Notes under the pieces: generated by a model | What the model was told of the DNA's origin: nothing | The model's database searches: none | Seen by the model: the letters and a program-made list of their open reading frames with translations, nothing else | Part shown: positions 8,208-19,193 of the stretch, piece by piece | Layout of the letters: each line of letters opens with the position of its first letter | Position numbering within the stretch: the stretch's first letter is position 1 | From: WJKG01 sp964627305 | GTDB taxonomy: Bacteria > Zixibacteria > MSB-5A5 > GN15 > FEB-12 | Reading direction: 5' to 3' | Length of the DNA: 64,000 nucleotides | Assembly (NCBI GenBank): GCA_964627305.1 | Contig: CAZVHP010000005.1 | Location: 239,728 to 303,727 of the forward strand | Position numbers and translations under genes: made by a program

Positions 8208-10479
8208 ATGAGTAGTAGGTCTCTTAACGTTCTGTGTGTGTTGGCTCTGGTTCTCGTTCTTGCAGCTCCAGTCGTTCTGGGCAGGAACAACATCGATATG
8301 AAGCGCGACACCGACCAGGATCGCACCAAAGCAAGCTTCACCCCCGCTGAGCAGACAACTCAGCACAAGATTGGTCGGATAGTGCTGGGAATCAGTAATC
8401 AGGGATGGTTTGGGTCCTGGGCCGGAGGTGCCAGGCCGGATGCCTTCAGAAACGAGTCTGTCAAGGCCTGTGAGTTTCCCAAAGGCAGTGATACCCGTTA
8501 CTTGTACGCGGGAGCCTTCTGGATCGGCGGTGTCATCGGGCGAGACACGCTGGTGTCCGAGGGAGTTGACGGCTGGAGCCGCGACGGGCACGAATTCTCC
8601 CCCGACGAGAAACCCTTCGGCAATCTGATCAGGCGCTCCATCATTGACCCCGAATCCCCTGAATACGACGGAGCCATCTCCGAGGAAGACTATATCGCTG
8701 TCTACACCGACACCAATACGGTCGGTGTAGACCCCGACCACTTCGGCCGTGCCCATCGACCTCTCAACATTGAAGTGACACAGGCATCCTACGCCTGGTC
8801 GTATGAGTATGCCGAAGACATCGTCCTGTTTGACTACAAGGTGAAGAACATTGGCCGACAGATTCTCAACGACATGTACATGGGCTTCTATGTCGATGCC
8901 GACATCCATTATGGTCAGGATGACGGCGGCCAGGGTGCCCAGGACGACCTGTCAGGGTTCCTTGAGACCTATCCGGCTGAGTGCGGCTCGTGCCAGTACG
9001 AAGATACCGTGTTCATGGCCTGGACCTTCGACAACGACGGCGACTTCGAAACCGACAACCCGGTTCCCCACGTGACCGCAACCCGCATCGTTCGTACGCC
9101 TCGCAAGGGACAGCTCGAGGTCTCCTACAACTGGTGGGTCTCCAATGGCAACGCCGCCTACGACTTCGGCCCCCGTGAACAGCCGTTCAAAGGTAAGTGG
9201 AAAGAGCCGTTGCGTGACTTCCGCACCGGTGGCACCGGTACGCCGGAAGGTGATGTCAACAAGTATTACCTGTTGCGCAACCAGGAGTTCGACTATGACC
9301 AGGCCTACACGGCCTCCATCANNNNNNNNNNNNNNNNNNNNNNNNNNNNNNNNNNNNNNNNNNNNNNNNNNNNNNNNNNNNNNNNNNNNNNNNNNNNNNN
9401 NNNNNNNNNNNNNNNNNNNNNTACCGGACTTCAAGGGAGCCTCTCCCCCGCCGGCTCCGTATTTGTGGGTAACGCCGAGTGTCGGCAAGCTGCATGTTCG
9501 ATTCAACGGGACACGCTCGGAGACCACACCTGATGTGTTCTCTCGTGAGATCGACTTTGAAGGCTACCGGGTCTACCTCGCTCGGGACGACCGTGCGGCA
9601 AGTTTCTCGGTGGTGGCATCGTATGACATCGAGGACTACAACAAGTGGGTCTACAATCCTGATCCGCGAATTGAGGACTTCGAGCTGCTGGAGGCGCCGT
9701 TTACGCTGGAGCAGTTGCGCTGTACGTACGGTGATTCCTGCAATGACATTTCCTTCAACCCGCTGCAGTTCACGCGGAGCAATCCGCTGCGTGTTGGTGA
9801 TTCGACATTCTATTTTGAGAAGCAGGACTACAATGCATCGGAGTTCGGTGTCTCCACACCGATTCGCAAGCGTTATCCGGACCAGCCCTACCCGAGTTCG
9901 CTGGTGGCGGATTCGGCCCGACCGGAGGAGCTGACCGAGGATGGGTATCTTAAGTATTTCGAGTACGAGTACACAATCGACGGGCTGTTGCCGACCGTAC
10001 CGTACTGGGTGAATGTGACGGCCTTTGACTACGGTTCACCGCAGTCCGGGTTGCCGTCGCTTGAGACCTCGGTTACCGTGGGCAACATCATGGCGTATCC
10101 GCTGGCTTCAGCGGCTGAGGTGGCCCTGGGTGACAAGGAGGTCTATGTCTATCCCAACCCGTACCGGATTGACGGCAACTACCGCCAGCTCGGTTTTGAG
10201 GGGCGGATAGGGATTGATCGAGAGCGTCCCGATGACCGGGTACGGGCGATCCATTTTGCCAATGTGCCGCCCAAGTGTACCATTCGGATATACACGCTTG
10301 ACGGTGACCTTGTGCGTGAACTGACGCACGACAGGGACCCGGCTGATCCTACCGCTACTCACGCGGAGTGGAACCTGATCACACGCAACACGCAGTTGGT
10401 GGTGTCCGGGCTGTACTACTGGACAGTTGAGGACGAGACCGGCGAGGTCCAGATCGGCAAGCTGATGATTATCATGTAG
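8208..10479 (+). CDS. Large secreted protein, paralogue 1 (interrupted by assembly gap)
   Basis: The upstream half runs from ATG 8208 with a signal peptide (VLALVLVLAAPVVLG) into the N run at 9322-9421. The downstream half resumes in another apparent frame and ends at TAG 10477-10479. Both halves align end to end with the neighbour at 10489-13146 (shared WIGG/A...GRDTLV, DYDLL/Q, DFEGYRVYLARDD, SYDIEDYN, YPNPYRID, and the final QIGK.M.IM), so I treat them as one gene whose true gap length is wrong. The C-terminal 100 residues look like the FlgD-Ig/sorting-type beta module common in FCB exported proteins. No catalytic motif is visible. The role is unknown, probably cell surface. It is 9 bp upstream of its paralogue, so they are likely co-transcribed. 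Confidence 0.75.
9322..9421. other. Scaffold gap (100 N)
   Basis: Exactly 100 Ns, the conventional placeholder for unknown length. By comparison with the paralogue the missing stretch should encode about 148 residues, close to 444 bp. Reading-frame continuity requires a length divisible by three, which 100 is not. Confidence 0.95.
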
Positions 10480-10488
10480 AATGGCACC

Positions 10489-13146
10489 ATGACTCGACCT
10501 TTTGCATTCGGTTTTCACACGGGCCGACAATCCCTCGGGGGCTTGTCGGCCTTGTGCCTTGCATTTGTCGCACTATTCTTCATATGCGTCGCTGATGCTA
10601 CCGGTCGCAACCTTGATCCCAAAGCCAACCTTGTGATCAAGGAAAGGCGGCCAACGCTCTCGCAGCAGGATCTGCCGGTCGTCCAGTATACGGCCCATAA
10701 CCGTGGCAATATTCAACTGGCCATCGCGAACAACGGCACCTTCGGCACACACGGCAGTTCTATTCCCGATCCGTTCACGGGCGACCCTATTCCCTCATGC
10801 GTCTTTCCAAAGAACTCTAATGTTGTCTACCTCTGGGTGGCGGCAATGTGGATCGGCGCAGTTGTTGGCCGCGATACTCTGGTTTCCGTCGGCGATGAGG
10901 ATTTCTACGTCACTCAGGAGTTCTGGCCCGATATCCGACCGTTCGGCGATTTCCAGTACGGATCAATCGATGTCAACAGCCAATTTTACTCGCCCGACGC
11001 CTACTCCGAAGAGGACATTTACTGCGAGTATACGGACACCATCACTGACCCCCGACTTGTCAGCCGCGACATGAAGGACGGACGAAGCCATATCCCGCTT
11101 CACGTCAAGGTGGAACAGCGGTCCATGGCCTGGGGCTATTCTTATGCTGAGGACTTCATCTTGTTCGACTATAGTGTTCAGAACATTGGGCACCGCCGGC
11201 TCGAAGACCTGTATCTGGGTCTGTGGGTAGATGGTGATGTATGGCATGTTTCCCGAAACAACCCGAGCGGCTGGAACGACGACCTTGTTGGCTTCTACCG
11301 CACGCATCCGGCACCCGAAGGCTGCGGATTCATGGATACTGTCAACATCGCCTGGTGGTCAGACAACGATGGCGATCCTGCCCCCGGTGGAACCCATTTC
11401 AATGACAGCTCCTGTACGGGGGTCGTGGGAGTTCGGGTTGTCAGAACGCCTTCACGCTCCCTTCAGTATTCATACAACTGGTGGGTAATCAACTACAGCA
11501 ACCCTGCCCTCGACTTCGGGCCACGTCTGGCCGGTACTGCCGAGCACCCCTACCGCAATTTCGGCGGCCGTATGGGCACGCCCGAGGGTGACCGAAACAA
11601 ATACTATGTTATGAGCCGTGAGTCATTCGACTATGATCTGCTGTTCACGGCCATTGACCACACGCAGGAGGGGTTCCTTCCTCCTCCACCCAATGCTGAG
11701 GTTCTTGCCGGCGGATTTGACACCCGCATCCTGCTCTCGTTTGGGCCCTTCAACATCAATCCGGGTGAAAGACTGCCGTTGTCCTTTGCGTTTGTTGCCG
11801 GAGCAGACTTCCATCATGACCCCGGCGCCTTTCGGCAGTTGTTCGATCCATATTCTCCTTACGCGTTCAATGATCAGTTAGGTTTTGAGAATCTTGCTGC
11901 TAACTCTCGCTGGGCATCATGGGTATACGACAACCCCGGGGTTGATACCGATGGTGACGGTTACTACGGCGAGTTCCGCGTGTGTCGTCTGGACTCCACG
12001 CTCGTTCGTATTGATACACTCATGTACGAGCCGGAGCTGCTACTGGACTCCGTGTTTGAGATAACGGACGCCGACACTTCCTGGTATCTCGGCGACGGCG
12101 TTCCGGACTTCCGGGGTGCGGGTCCACCACAGGCCCCGAAGATGAAGCTGTTCCCTGAGCAGGAAAAGCTCCGGGTTCGGTGGAACGGATACTACAGCGA
12201 AACCACCAGGGATGTCTTCTCCGGCATTGTTGACTTCGAGGGATACCGAGTCTATCTCGCCCGTGACGATCGGCGCGAGTCCTTCTCTCTGGTCGGATCT
12301 TATGACATTGAGGACTACAACCGCTACATCTATCAGACCTCGGGACCTGCGCGCGGTGAATGGCGACTCCTTGAAACGCCGTTTTCCATCGACTCCTTGC
12401 GTCTCCTGTACAATGATCCGACATTTCAGCCGCTGATCTACAGCCGAGCCAACCCGCTGATATACAATGACACCTCGTACTACTTCGAGAAGCAGGACTT
12501 CAACGCCTCAGACCTGACCGGCATCAACGGCATCCGCAAGGTTTACCCCGATGCTCCCAGACCACCATCGAGCCGCAATCTCTGGACATCCGAGATGGTG
12601 GTCGATTACTATGATGAACCACTGCCTAAATACTATGAGTACGAGTTCGTTATTGAGAACCTGCTGTCAACCGTCCCCTACTGGATAGCGGTAACAGCGT
12701 TTGATTTCGGCTCACCCGTATCCGGTCTGGAGGCTTTGGAGACAGATCCGCTGAATAACTACCTCGTCGGATACCCGCAACCAACCGGTGAGGAAGTGCT
12801 GGATCGCAACCTCGACGTCTTCGTGTACCCAAACCCCTATCGTATTGATGCCGGCTACCGCCGTCAGGGTTTTGAGGGACGCCTGAATCCCGACCGGCCC
12901 GACGACCGGGTGCGGGCAGTGAACTTCGCCAATCTGCCTCCCAGGTGCACGATCTCTATCTACACACTCGATGGCGATCTCGTAAGGCAGATCGAACACG
13001 ACAAACCGCCTGATGATCCCCAGTCGTCGCACAACTACTGGAATCTGATCACACGCAACACCCAGTTGGCCGTGAGCGGGCTGTATTACTTCGTGGTTGA
13101 ATCCGATCGCAAGACGCAGATCGGTAAGTTCATGCTCATCATGTAG
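10489..13146 (+). CDS. Large secreted protein, paralogue 2
   Basis: 885 aa, complete. It has an N-terminal signal peptide (about residues 1-41, hydrophobic core LSALCLAFVALFFICVADA). The body is rich in aromatic and acidic residues without cysteine motifs or known catalytic signatures. VDTDGDGYYGEF near residue 485 looks like a calcium-binding D-x-D-x-D-G loop. Residues about 560-785 contain fibronectin-like strands (FEGYRVYLARDD, YYEYEFVIENLLSTVPYWIAVTAFD). The C-terminal module starts at VYPNPYRIDAGYR, contains CTISIYTLDGDLVRQ and ends QIGKFMLIM, typical of FlgD-Ig-like/T9SS-style C-termini. It is homologous to the preceding gene along its full length and is therefore a tandem duplication. 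Convergent with the MFS gene, 22 bp away. Confidence 0.75.
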   Translation: MTRPFAFGFHTGRQSLGGLSALCLAFVALFFICVADATGRNLDPKANLVIKERRPTLSQQDLPVVQYTAHNRGNIQLAIANNGTFGTHGSSIPDPFTGDPIPSCVFPKNSNVVYLWVAAMWIGAVVGRDTLVSVGDEDFYVTQEFWPDIRPFGDFQYGSIDVNSQFYSPDAYSEEDIYCEYTDTITDPRLVSRDMKDGRSHIPLHVKVEQRSMAWGYSYAEDFILFDYSVQNIGHRRLEDLYLGLWVDGDVWHVSRNNPSGWNDDLVGFYRTHPAPEGCGFMDTVNIAWWSDNDGDPAPGGTHFNDSSCTGVVGVRVVRTPSRSLQYSYNWWVINYSNPALDFGPRLAGTAEHPYRNFGGRMGTPEGDRNKYYVMSRESFDYDLLFTAIDHTQEGFLPPPPNAEVLAGGFDTRILLSFGPFNINPGERLPLSFAFVAGADFHHDPGAFRQLFDPYSPYAFNDQLGFENLAANSRWASWVYDNPGVDTDGDGYYGEFRVCRLDSTLVRIDTLMYEPELLLDSVFEITDADTSWYLGDGVPDFRGAGPPQAPKMKLFPEQEKLRVRWNGYYSETTRDVFSGIVDFEGYRVYLARDDRRESFSLVGSYDIEDYNRYIYQTSGPARGEWRLLETPFSIDSLRLLYNDPTFQPLIYSRANPLIYNDTSYYFEKQDFNASDLTGINGIRKVYPDAPRPPSSRNLWTSEMVVDYYDEPLPKYYEYEFVIENLLSTVPYWIAVTAFDFGSPVSGLEALETDPLNNYLVGYPQPTGEEVLDRNLDVFVYPNPYRIDAGYRRQGFEGRLNPDRPDDRVRAVNFANLPPRCTISIYTLDGDLVRQIEHDKPPDDPQSSHNYWNLITRNTQLAVSGLYYFVVESDRKTQIGKFMLIM

Positions 13147-13168
13147 CGGCGGCCACCCAACGGTCGAG

Positions 13169-14413
13169 CTACCGCAAATCCTCAGGCAACTTGCGATCGA
13201 GATCGTCGGGCAACGATCGCCCGAAAGCAATAAAACCCACGGCTGCCACCAATGCCAGCGAGGCAATGGCGATCCATGCCGCGATATGGTGATGTCCCAA
13301 CTGGTCGAGAATGAAGCCCCCGTACAGCGGCCCCAACGACCAGGCCGACATGGTGAAGAAACCGAATATCCCCATATAGCGTCCCATGCGTCCCGGCGGC
13401 GCCATGCGTGAGGTCAGCGCCAGTGACGGAGGCGACATTGCACACTCCCCGATCGTCACTACCGTGATGGCTATACCAAAAGCGACCACGCTCCCCATGA
13501 AGCCCATTGAGGCGTAACCGACAAAGTACAGAACTGCGCCAAGTGCCAGTTGTGTGGTCAGCTTCAGGTCCGCCAGTAATCTCGTGATCGGCAACTGCAG
13601 CACGACCACGAGCAACCCGTTGAGTGTAAACAGGTATCCCAGTTGCGTCTTGCTGATGCCGACCATCTCCACCGTGTAGACACTGAAGGGCACGATAAGC
13701 TGCGCCACCACCAGGTACAGCACCAGAACCAGAACAGAGTGAATGGCCAGGCGCTTGTCATCCTTGATTGCCAGCAGGTCGCGCATCCGAAAGCGCTCGG
13801 AAATCCGCTCGCTTTCAGGGCTGCGTAGCCAGAGCATGAAGATCAGGGCCGAGGCAACTGTGATGGCGGCAGAGATCCAGAACAGCACCGCATATGAACT
13901 GGTAGCGGCAAATCCTCCGATTGCCGGTCCGATCGCCCAGCCGAGGTTTCCGGCAGAACGCGTGATGGCATAACCATCCAGTCTCTCTTTAGGAGGCAGC
14001 AAATCGCTGACCAGAGCATTGGCGACAGGATGAAACAGTGCCCCCAGCATGGAGTTGACCAGCAAACCGGCCGCCACGGCCCAGAAACCCCATTGGTGAC
14101 TGATGCTCAGGGCAATGAAGACAAACGATCCCGCGCGAAACAACTGCGACCAGACCAGCAACCACTGTCGAGACATACGGTCGGACAGCTCTCCACCAAC
14201 CAGTTGGAATGCCGATCTGACCACAGCCATGGCCAGGAAGAACAAGCCGATCCCGGTCAGACTGATGCCGTACTCTTCGTTGAAATAGATGGCAATGAAC
14301 GGAAGCGAGGCAGCAAAGCCGACTGCGCTCACTAACCATCCGAAAGACAACACCCACAAGCTGGGGTTGCTGATACGAGTATAGCGACCAACACGTGACA
14401 GCATGGTCGGCAT
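13169..14413 (-). CDS. MFS transporter
   Basis: 414 aa with twelve predicted membrane helices. The signature loop between helices 2 and 3 reads GGELSDRMSRQWLL, a good match to the MFS G-x-x-x-D-R-x-G-R-R pattern, and GNLGWAIGPAIGG matches helix 5 of drug:proton antiporters. The overall look is that of the MdtH/multidrug-efflux type, but the substrate cannot be inferred. The start at 14413 has no clear ribosome site; the ATG three codons later is equally possible. It lies downstream of the kinase gene on the same strand with about 94 bp between them, so it could be read from the same transcript. The last residues are charged and cytoplasmic. Confidence 0.85.
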   Translation of the reverse strand: MPTMLSRVGRYTRISNPSLWVLSFGWLVSAVGFAASLPFIAIYFNEEYGISLTGIGLFFLAMAVVRSAFQLVGGELSDRMSRQWLLVWSQLFRAGSFVFIALSISHQWGFWAVAAGLLVNSMLGALFHPVANALVSDLLPPKERLDGYAITRSAGNLGWAIGPAIGGFAATSSYAVLFWISAAITVASALIFMLWLRSPESERISERFRMRDLLAIKDDKRLAIHSVLVLVLYLVVAQLIVPFSVYTVEMVGISKTQLGYLFTLNGLLVVVLQLPITRLLADLKLTTQLALGAVLYFVGYASMGFMGSVVAFGIAITVVTIGECAMSPPSLALTSRMAPPGRMGRYMGIFGFFTMSAWSLGPLYGGFILDQLGHHHIAAWIAIASLALVAAVGFIAFGRSLPDDLDRKLPEDLR

Positions 14414-14506
14414 AAGAAAACACTGTCGGGGCTATCGAACAACCGAATTCTTGCCGGACTACCGACGCCGGCACACACGGGAAGACACGGGAAGCGTCGC
14501 TCTAGC

Positions 14507-17488
14507 CTAACTCTGCAACCGCGCCAGCCTCTCACGGGCCAGCGTGGCCTCTTCTATCGGCATATCAACATCTCCCCAGTACTCGAGGACTTCCTGATAC
14601 AGCCGAATCGCCTCCGTCTTCATTCCAAGCTGCTCGGCAGCGAAACCGCGATAGTACTGCGCAGGCAGATACCTTGTCGCCGACCATACCGGATTAGGGT
14701 TGCTGTAGATCTTCTCGTAAAGATCCCAAGCCCGCTAGTATTGCCCTGAAGCTACATACAACTTGGCCATATCGTGCTCAGTGTCGCTTGCGAACGGACT
14801 GTCGGCCACCTTGGCGGCCACATCGATCATACGAGCCGTATCGGCGGCGGCCGCTGCCTCAAAAGATTCCTCTATCAGGTCGACCAGCGGCCACATGTTG
14901 GATGGTACTGCTGCACGGAATGCCGTCGATGCTTCCTTCATCAGCGGGCGCAACTCATCCGCCAGCGAGTGATCTATGCTGACGGCCGTCATCGGATAGT
15001 TCAGCTTCTGCACAAGGGTGGCCCACTCGTGACCTTTGCGGTACATGGCCAGAGAGCTGTCCGTCATTCCAACAATCCGATGGAGGTTACCCAGGGAACT
15101 GTACGCACCCATGATTCTAGTACTGTCGCCCGTCTGGAGGTAGACATTGAGCCGCTCGCGGGTAAGTTCGAACGCTTGCCGAATCTCCCCGTCCCAGACG
15201 GCAATATTGGCCATGCTGCTGTAATAGCTTCCCAGAACAAGAGGATCATCGCCCAGCACCGCCCTGAATCTGGCCAGGTAGTCGCGCGCCTTGTCAAAGT
15301 CGCGGGTTGTGATGTATATGTCAGCCAGCGCGTTATAGGGTGTGCGGTGAGTCGGGAATCTCTCCAGAAGCTCCTGGTAGTTCGCTATCGCTTCATCGAG
15401 CCGCCCCAGGCGGCGATTTACGGAGCCCACAAGAATGTAACCCGAGGGAGACTCAGGACGGGTCTCTTGAAGGCGCTTTGCGTACTCCAGCGCCTTCATA
15501 TCGTTCTCATAACTCAAGTAGAGGTTGACATATTGTGCGAACGCCAACTGGTATCCCGGCTGCAATGCCAGAGCAGTGTCGAATTCCGCCAGTGCAGCGG
15601 TTGAGTCACGCATGATCTGATATTTGAAGATGCCGTAAATCACGCGCCCCTCAGGATCTTCCGGATATGAGCGCACAAACGATTGCAGTTTGGTATAGGC
15701 GGCATCGAACTGCTGATGCACCCACGTATCTCGGTAGACATCAAGCAGCGTGCGGTCCTTGACCGGAAGCTTCCCTTCACGTTCAGTCGCCATGAGGAAC
15801 CACTGCTGTCCATCCTGCTGCCGGCCCTGGAACACAAGAGCCATTCCAATCCGCATGTAGGGCAGGGCGAACGAAGAATCGAGCGCTATTGCCCGATGAA
15901 ACTGCGAGATAGCCGAATCGTATAGCTCCCGGTCGAACAACTCAAGCCCCTCAAGGTAGAGCCTGTACGCTGCCGGCGAGGCGGAGGCAAACTCTGAGGC
16001 GTTGGTGGCTCCTCGCATGGATTCCAGGATGTCCAGCGAGGCAGCAATCTTCTCGCTGAGACTGTCAACCAGTACGAAAGCATCCTCACCAACCACTTTC
16101 TCGGCCAGCACAATCCTGCCGGTGGCGACTTCTTCAATGCGGGCATCGATACGAATCCTGGTGCCGAGCCGAAAATACGACCCTGACAGAACATTGACAG
16201 CGCCGATATCGATCGCACACTTCAGATAGTTCTCATACGAGTACTCGCCGCCTCGTTCCCCGTAGCCCCTGGCAACCATATGGTCGTCCATACGACGCGG
16301 ACTGACAACATTAATGGCATCGCTCTGAGACAAATCGGTCAGCAAGACTTCAGGCAACCCGCTCTTCAGCCAATCCAGACTCGGATTACCGGTCTTGTTT
16401 TCGAATCCAATAATCGCCAGCGAGTTACCAGCCGCTCGCACCGCTTGACCGCCTCCGGAGCCGCTGAAGTCTACCGTCGACAGTATCACGCTGACTACGG
16501 CAACAACAACCACAGCAACGGCAACCAGACCGAAAGTCCGCCACCGTCCGCTCCTGCCGGCAGCCATTCGACTCGATACGCCCGAGACGGTCTCGGTGAT
16601 GCCGCTATCGTACTGGCGGCGCAGACTGCGGATATCCAGCACCAGGTCAGTCGTATTCTGGTAACGATCATCGGGCTTCTTCTGCAGGCACTTATCCACA
16701 ATCCTTTCAAGCTCTGGCGGAAGTGACGTGTCCTTCGAACGCAGCGGTTCATGCCGAGTCTCCAGTATCTTCGCCAGAGTGGAAACCTGGGTCTCGCCCG
16801 CAAAAGGAAACTCGCCGGTGGCCATACGATACAGCAGCACGCCGAAAGAGAATACATCCGAGCGCGTATCGACACTCTCCCCTCTTGCCTGTTCCGGTGA
16901 CATATAAGAAACAGTGCCGATGATCTTGCCGGCTTGAGTAAGCTCTTCTGAGACGGTATCGGTCTTCTCCGAGTCAGTGCGCACGCCCGAGGATTCCAGC
17001 GGCTTGGCCAGTCCGAAATCCAGAATGCGTGGATCTTCGTTCTCATCAACGATGATATTGTCTGCCTTGATATCCCGATGTACAATATTCAGCTTATGTG
17101 CAGCAGCCAGACCAGCGGCGATCTTCTCGGCTATCCGAAGCACCATCGGTAGATCCGGCCTGCGCTGGTTCAACCATGCGCTCAACGACTGCCCCCGGAT
17201 GTATTCCATCACAATATAGTGAACATCTTCATCACCTTCAGTTGCCGGGGCACTGCCGATATCATAGATCGACATCACATAGGGATTGGAGACCTGTGCA
17301 GCGGTGCGGGACTCGCGGTGAAACCGCTTGAGCTTGTCGGCATCGGAGAAAAGCTCGCCGGAGAGAATCTTGATCGCGACTTCTCTGCCGAGTTTCTCGT
17401 CCTCGGCGAGATAGACTTCGCCCATTCCTCCGCGTCCAAGCAGTCGCTTGATCTTGAAGTGCGAAAACGCCTGGCCTTCGGACAGCAT
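14507..17488 (-). CDS. Ser/Thr protein kinase with TPR domain, interrupted by in-frame amber codon
   Basis: The first frame gives 917 aa and stops at TAG (14735-14737); translation through it continues in frame for 75 more TPR-like residues to a second TAG at 14507-14509, so the ancestral product was about 993 aa. Domains: Hanks kinase 10-275 (GRGGMGEVY, VAIK with K40, HRDIKADN 137-144, DFG 157-159, GTVSYMSPEQ), membrane helix about 318-336, a FlgO/TolB-like periplasmic domain about 354-490 (LAIIGFENKTGNPSLDWLKSG), then many TPRs. The start codon overlaps the phosphatase stop as TAATG, indicating coupled translation. This is a transmembrane signalling kinase; the ligand is unknown. TAG ends many genes here, so readthrough is not expected; a CAG-to-TAG change or sequence error is likely. 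Confidence 0.85.
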
Positions 17489-19140
17489 TAGCCCTCCCTC
17501 TTAAGGATCAGTGTGGTGATGTCGTCTGACTGCGGTGCCTCTTCCACGAACGTATTGATATCCTGTTTGATACGCGCGCACAAGTCCGACGGTTCCATAT
17601 CTCGGTTCTCCAGCAACAACTTACGGAGTCGCTCCTCACCATACTGCGTCTCATCACCGCGAGTCGCCTCAGTGACTCCATCGGTGAATGCCACCAGCAC
17701 ATCCCCCGGCTCCATCGTGACCCTTTTCTGCTCCCACTCCATGCTGGGGAAGGCCCCGATCATCACACCGCCCGGGTCAAGCTCCACAATCGAGGCATCC
17801 GCCCGGATCAGCATCGGGGGATTGTGACCGGCGTTGATGTACTCCACAGTATTGGTCTCGGGGTTGAGAATCGCCACAAAAAGCGTGGCAAACATGTCCG
17901 ATGCTGTGAACCGGTGCATTTGCGCCGATACCTGCCGCACTACCCGTCGCAGATCGATCTGGCTCTCGGAATACAGCATCCGGAAAGCTGCCAGCAGGTT
18001 CGACATCAACAACGCCGCCCCCATTCCCTTGCCGGAAACATCGGCCACCAGAAACAGCAACTCCCCATCCGGCAACGCAGCATAGTCGTACAGGTCGCCG
18101 CCGACATCACGCGACTGGTCCTGGTAACCGGCTATCCCGTACCCGGACACCGTGGGGACTTCACGCGGCAACAACCCCCGCTGAATTCTGGCCGCCCGCG
18201 TCAGTTCGCGCTGCATTATCTGGCGCTGTTGACGCTCGTTGAGGAGATTGTAATTAACCAGCCTCGATGCGATAATACTCCCGAAAGTGGATAGAAGGTG
18301 CACATAGTCGTTGTTGTACTGGTGGACTGGATTCGTGGTGTCCACATACAGAATCCCGAGCACATCTTCCTCATCGAGCAGCGGAACCGCCATGGCGGAT
18401 CTGATTTCGGCCAGTATTATCGACTCCTGCCGCGCAAAGCGAGGATCGCCGGCCGGATCGCCGATCAGGATGCTTGTCTTGTTGGCCATGATCTCTTTGA
18501 TGATAGTCCGCGACAGCCGGAAATCTCCCAGATTCTTGCCCTGCGGCAGGATCGTCGCCGATGGTGTCGCCGCTCCTGAATCCTGGTCGACCGACAGGAT
18601 AGCGAGCCGCTCAGCCGGCACGACCTTGGCGAGTAATGCCAGTGATTGCTCCAGCATTGTCGCGCGCGGCTCCGGCAGCATCAGCATGCGGGCCATGTCC
18701 ATGAGCGTCGGCACCAACTCAGGCAGATCAGTCACCTTCGGCGGCAGCGGGCGCCGCATCTCTGCAAGCGACAGAAAAACCGACTTCTCCGGCGAATCGT
18801 CCCCCATCAGCCGCGTCGCTGGCGGGGGCGACTCGACATCATCGGTGAACTCGTCGGCAATCTTAAACTCCGTGCGGCCGAATCCCACCCGATCCCCCAC
18901 CTTCACCCTGGTCCGATCGGATATCAGCTCCCCATTGACTGTCGTACCGTTGTGGCTGCCCAGGTCCCTGATGTAGCATTCCCTGCCGGACCCCGCCAAC
19001 TCGATCTCGGCGTGGCGGCGGGAGACTGTCTTGTCCGGGACGGCGAATTCGTTCTCATCGAGCCGGCCCAGCACGTGCGTTCCCGGTTCGATCACCCAGC
19101 TATAATACCGTTCACCATCGGTGCCGATCAGCTTAATCAT
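17488..19140 (-). CDS. FHA-GAF-SpoIIE (PP2C-type) phosphatase
   Basis: 550 aa. An FHA domain (about 22-95) shows LGRLDENEF, SRRHAEI and GSHNGTTVNG, the phosphothreonine-binding signature. A GAF domain (about 150-305) follows, then a short coiled segment (ERQQRQIMQRELTRAARIQRGLLP) and an RsbU/SpoIIE Ser/Thr phosphatase domain (about 345-547) with GGDLYDY, ADVSGKGMGAALLM, AGHNPP, TDGVTEA and SDDITTL; the metal-binding aspartates are all present. The FHA domain probably docks onto phosphothreonine made by a kinase such as the one encoded directly downstream, with which it shares a TAATG overlap. A cytoplasmic signalling role, possibly opposing the kinase or controlling an anti-sigma antagonist, is inference; no antagonist gene lies nearby. 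Confidence 0.92.
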   Translation of the reverse strand: MIKLIGTDGERYYSWVIEPGTHVLGRLDENEFAVPDKTVSRRHAEIELAGSGRECYIRDLGSHNGTTVNGELISDRTRVKVGDRVGFGRTEFKIADEFTDDVESPPPATRLMGDDSPEKSVFLSLAEMRRPLPPKVTDLPELVPTLMDMARMLMLPEPRATMLEQSLALLAKVVPAERLAILSVDQDSGAATPSATILPQGKNLGDFRLSRTIIKEIMANKTSILIGDPAGDPRFARQESIILAEIRSAMAVPLLDEEDVLGILYVDTTNPVHQYNNDYVHLLSTFGSIIASRLVNYNLLNERQQRQIMQRELTRAARIQRGLLPREVPTVSGYGIAGYQDQSRDVGGDLYDYAALPDGELLFLVADVSGKGMGAALLMSNLLAAFRMLYSESQIDLRRVVRQVSAQMHRFTASDMFATLFVAILNPETNTVEYINAGHNPPMLIRADASIVELDPGGVMIGAFPSMEWEQKRVTMEPGDVLVAFTDGVTEATRGDETQYGEERLRKLLLENRDMEPSDLCARIKQDINTFVEEAPQSDDITTLILKREG

Positions 19141-19193
19141 GTACAGTTGTTATCCATTTTCTGGAAGTCTGCGTTGTTGCTTCAATATAACGA

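Noticed and set aside
9145..10479. A separate gene starting before the N run in a second frame.
   Set aside because: The apparent start lies in the wrong frame of copy 1; comparison with the paralogue shows both sides belong to one gene.
14735..14737. Genome-wide recoding of TAG (e.g. pyrrolysine) as an explanation for the kinase amber codon.
   Set aside because: TAG is the natural stop of several complete genes here (stops at 4228, 10479, 13146, 32488 and 51398), so recoding is unlikely.
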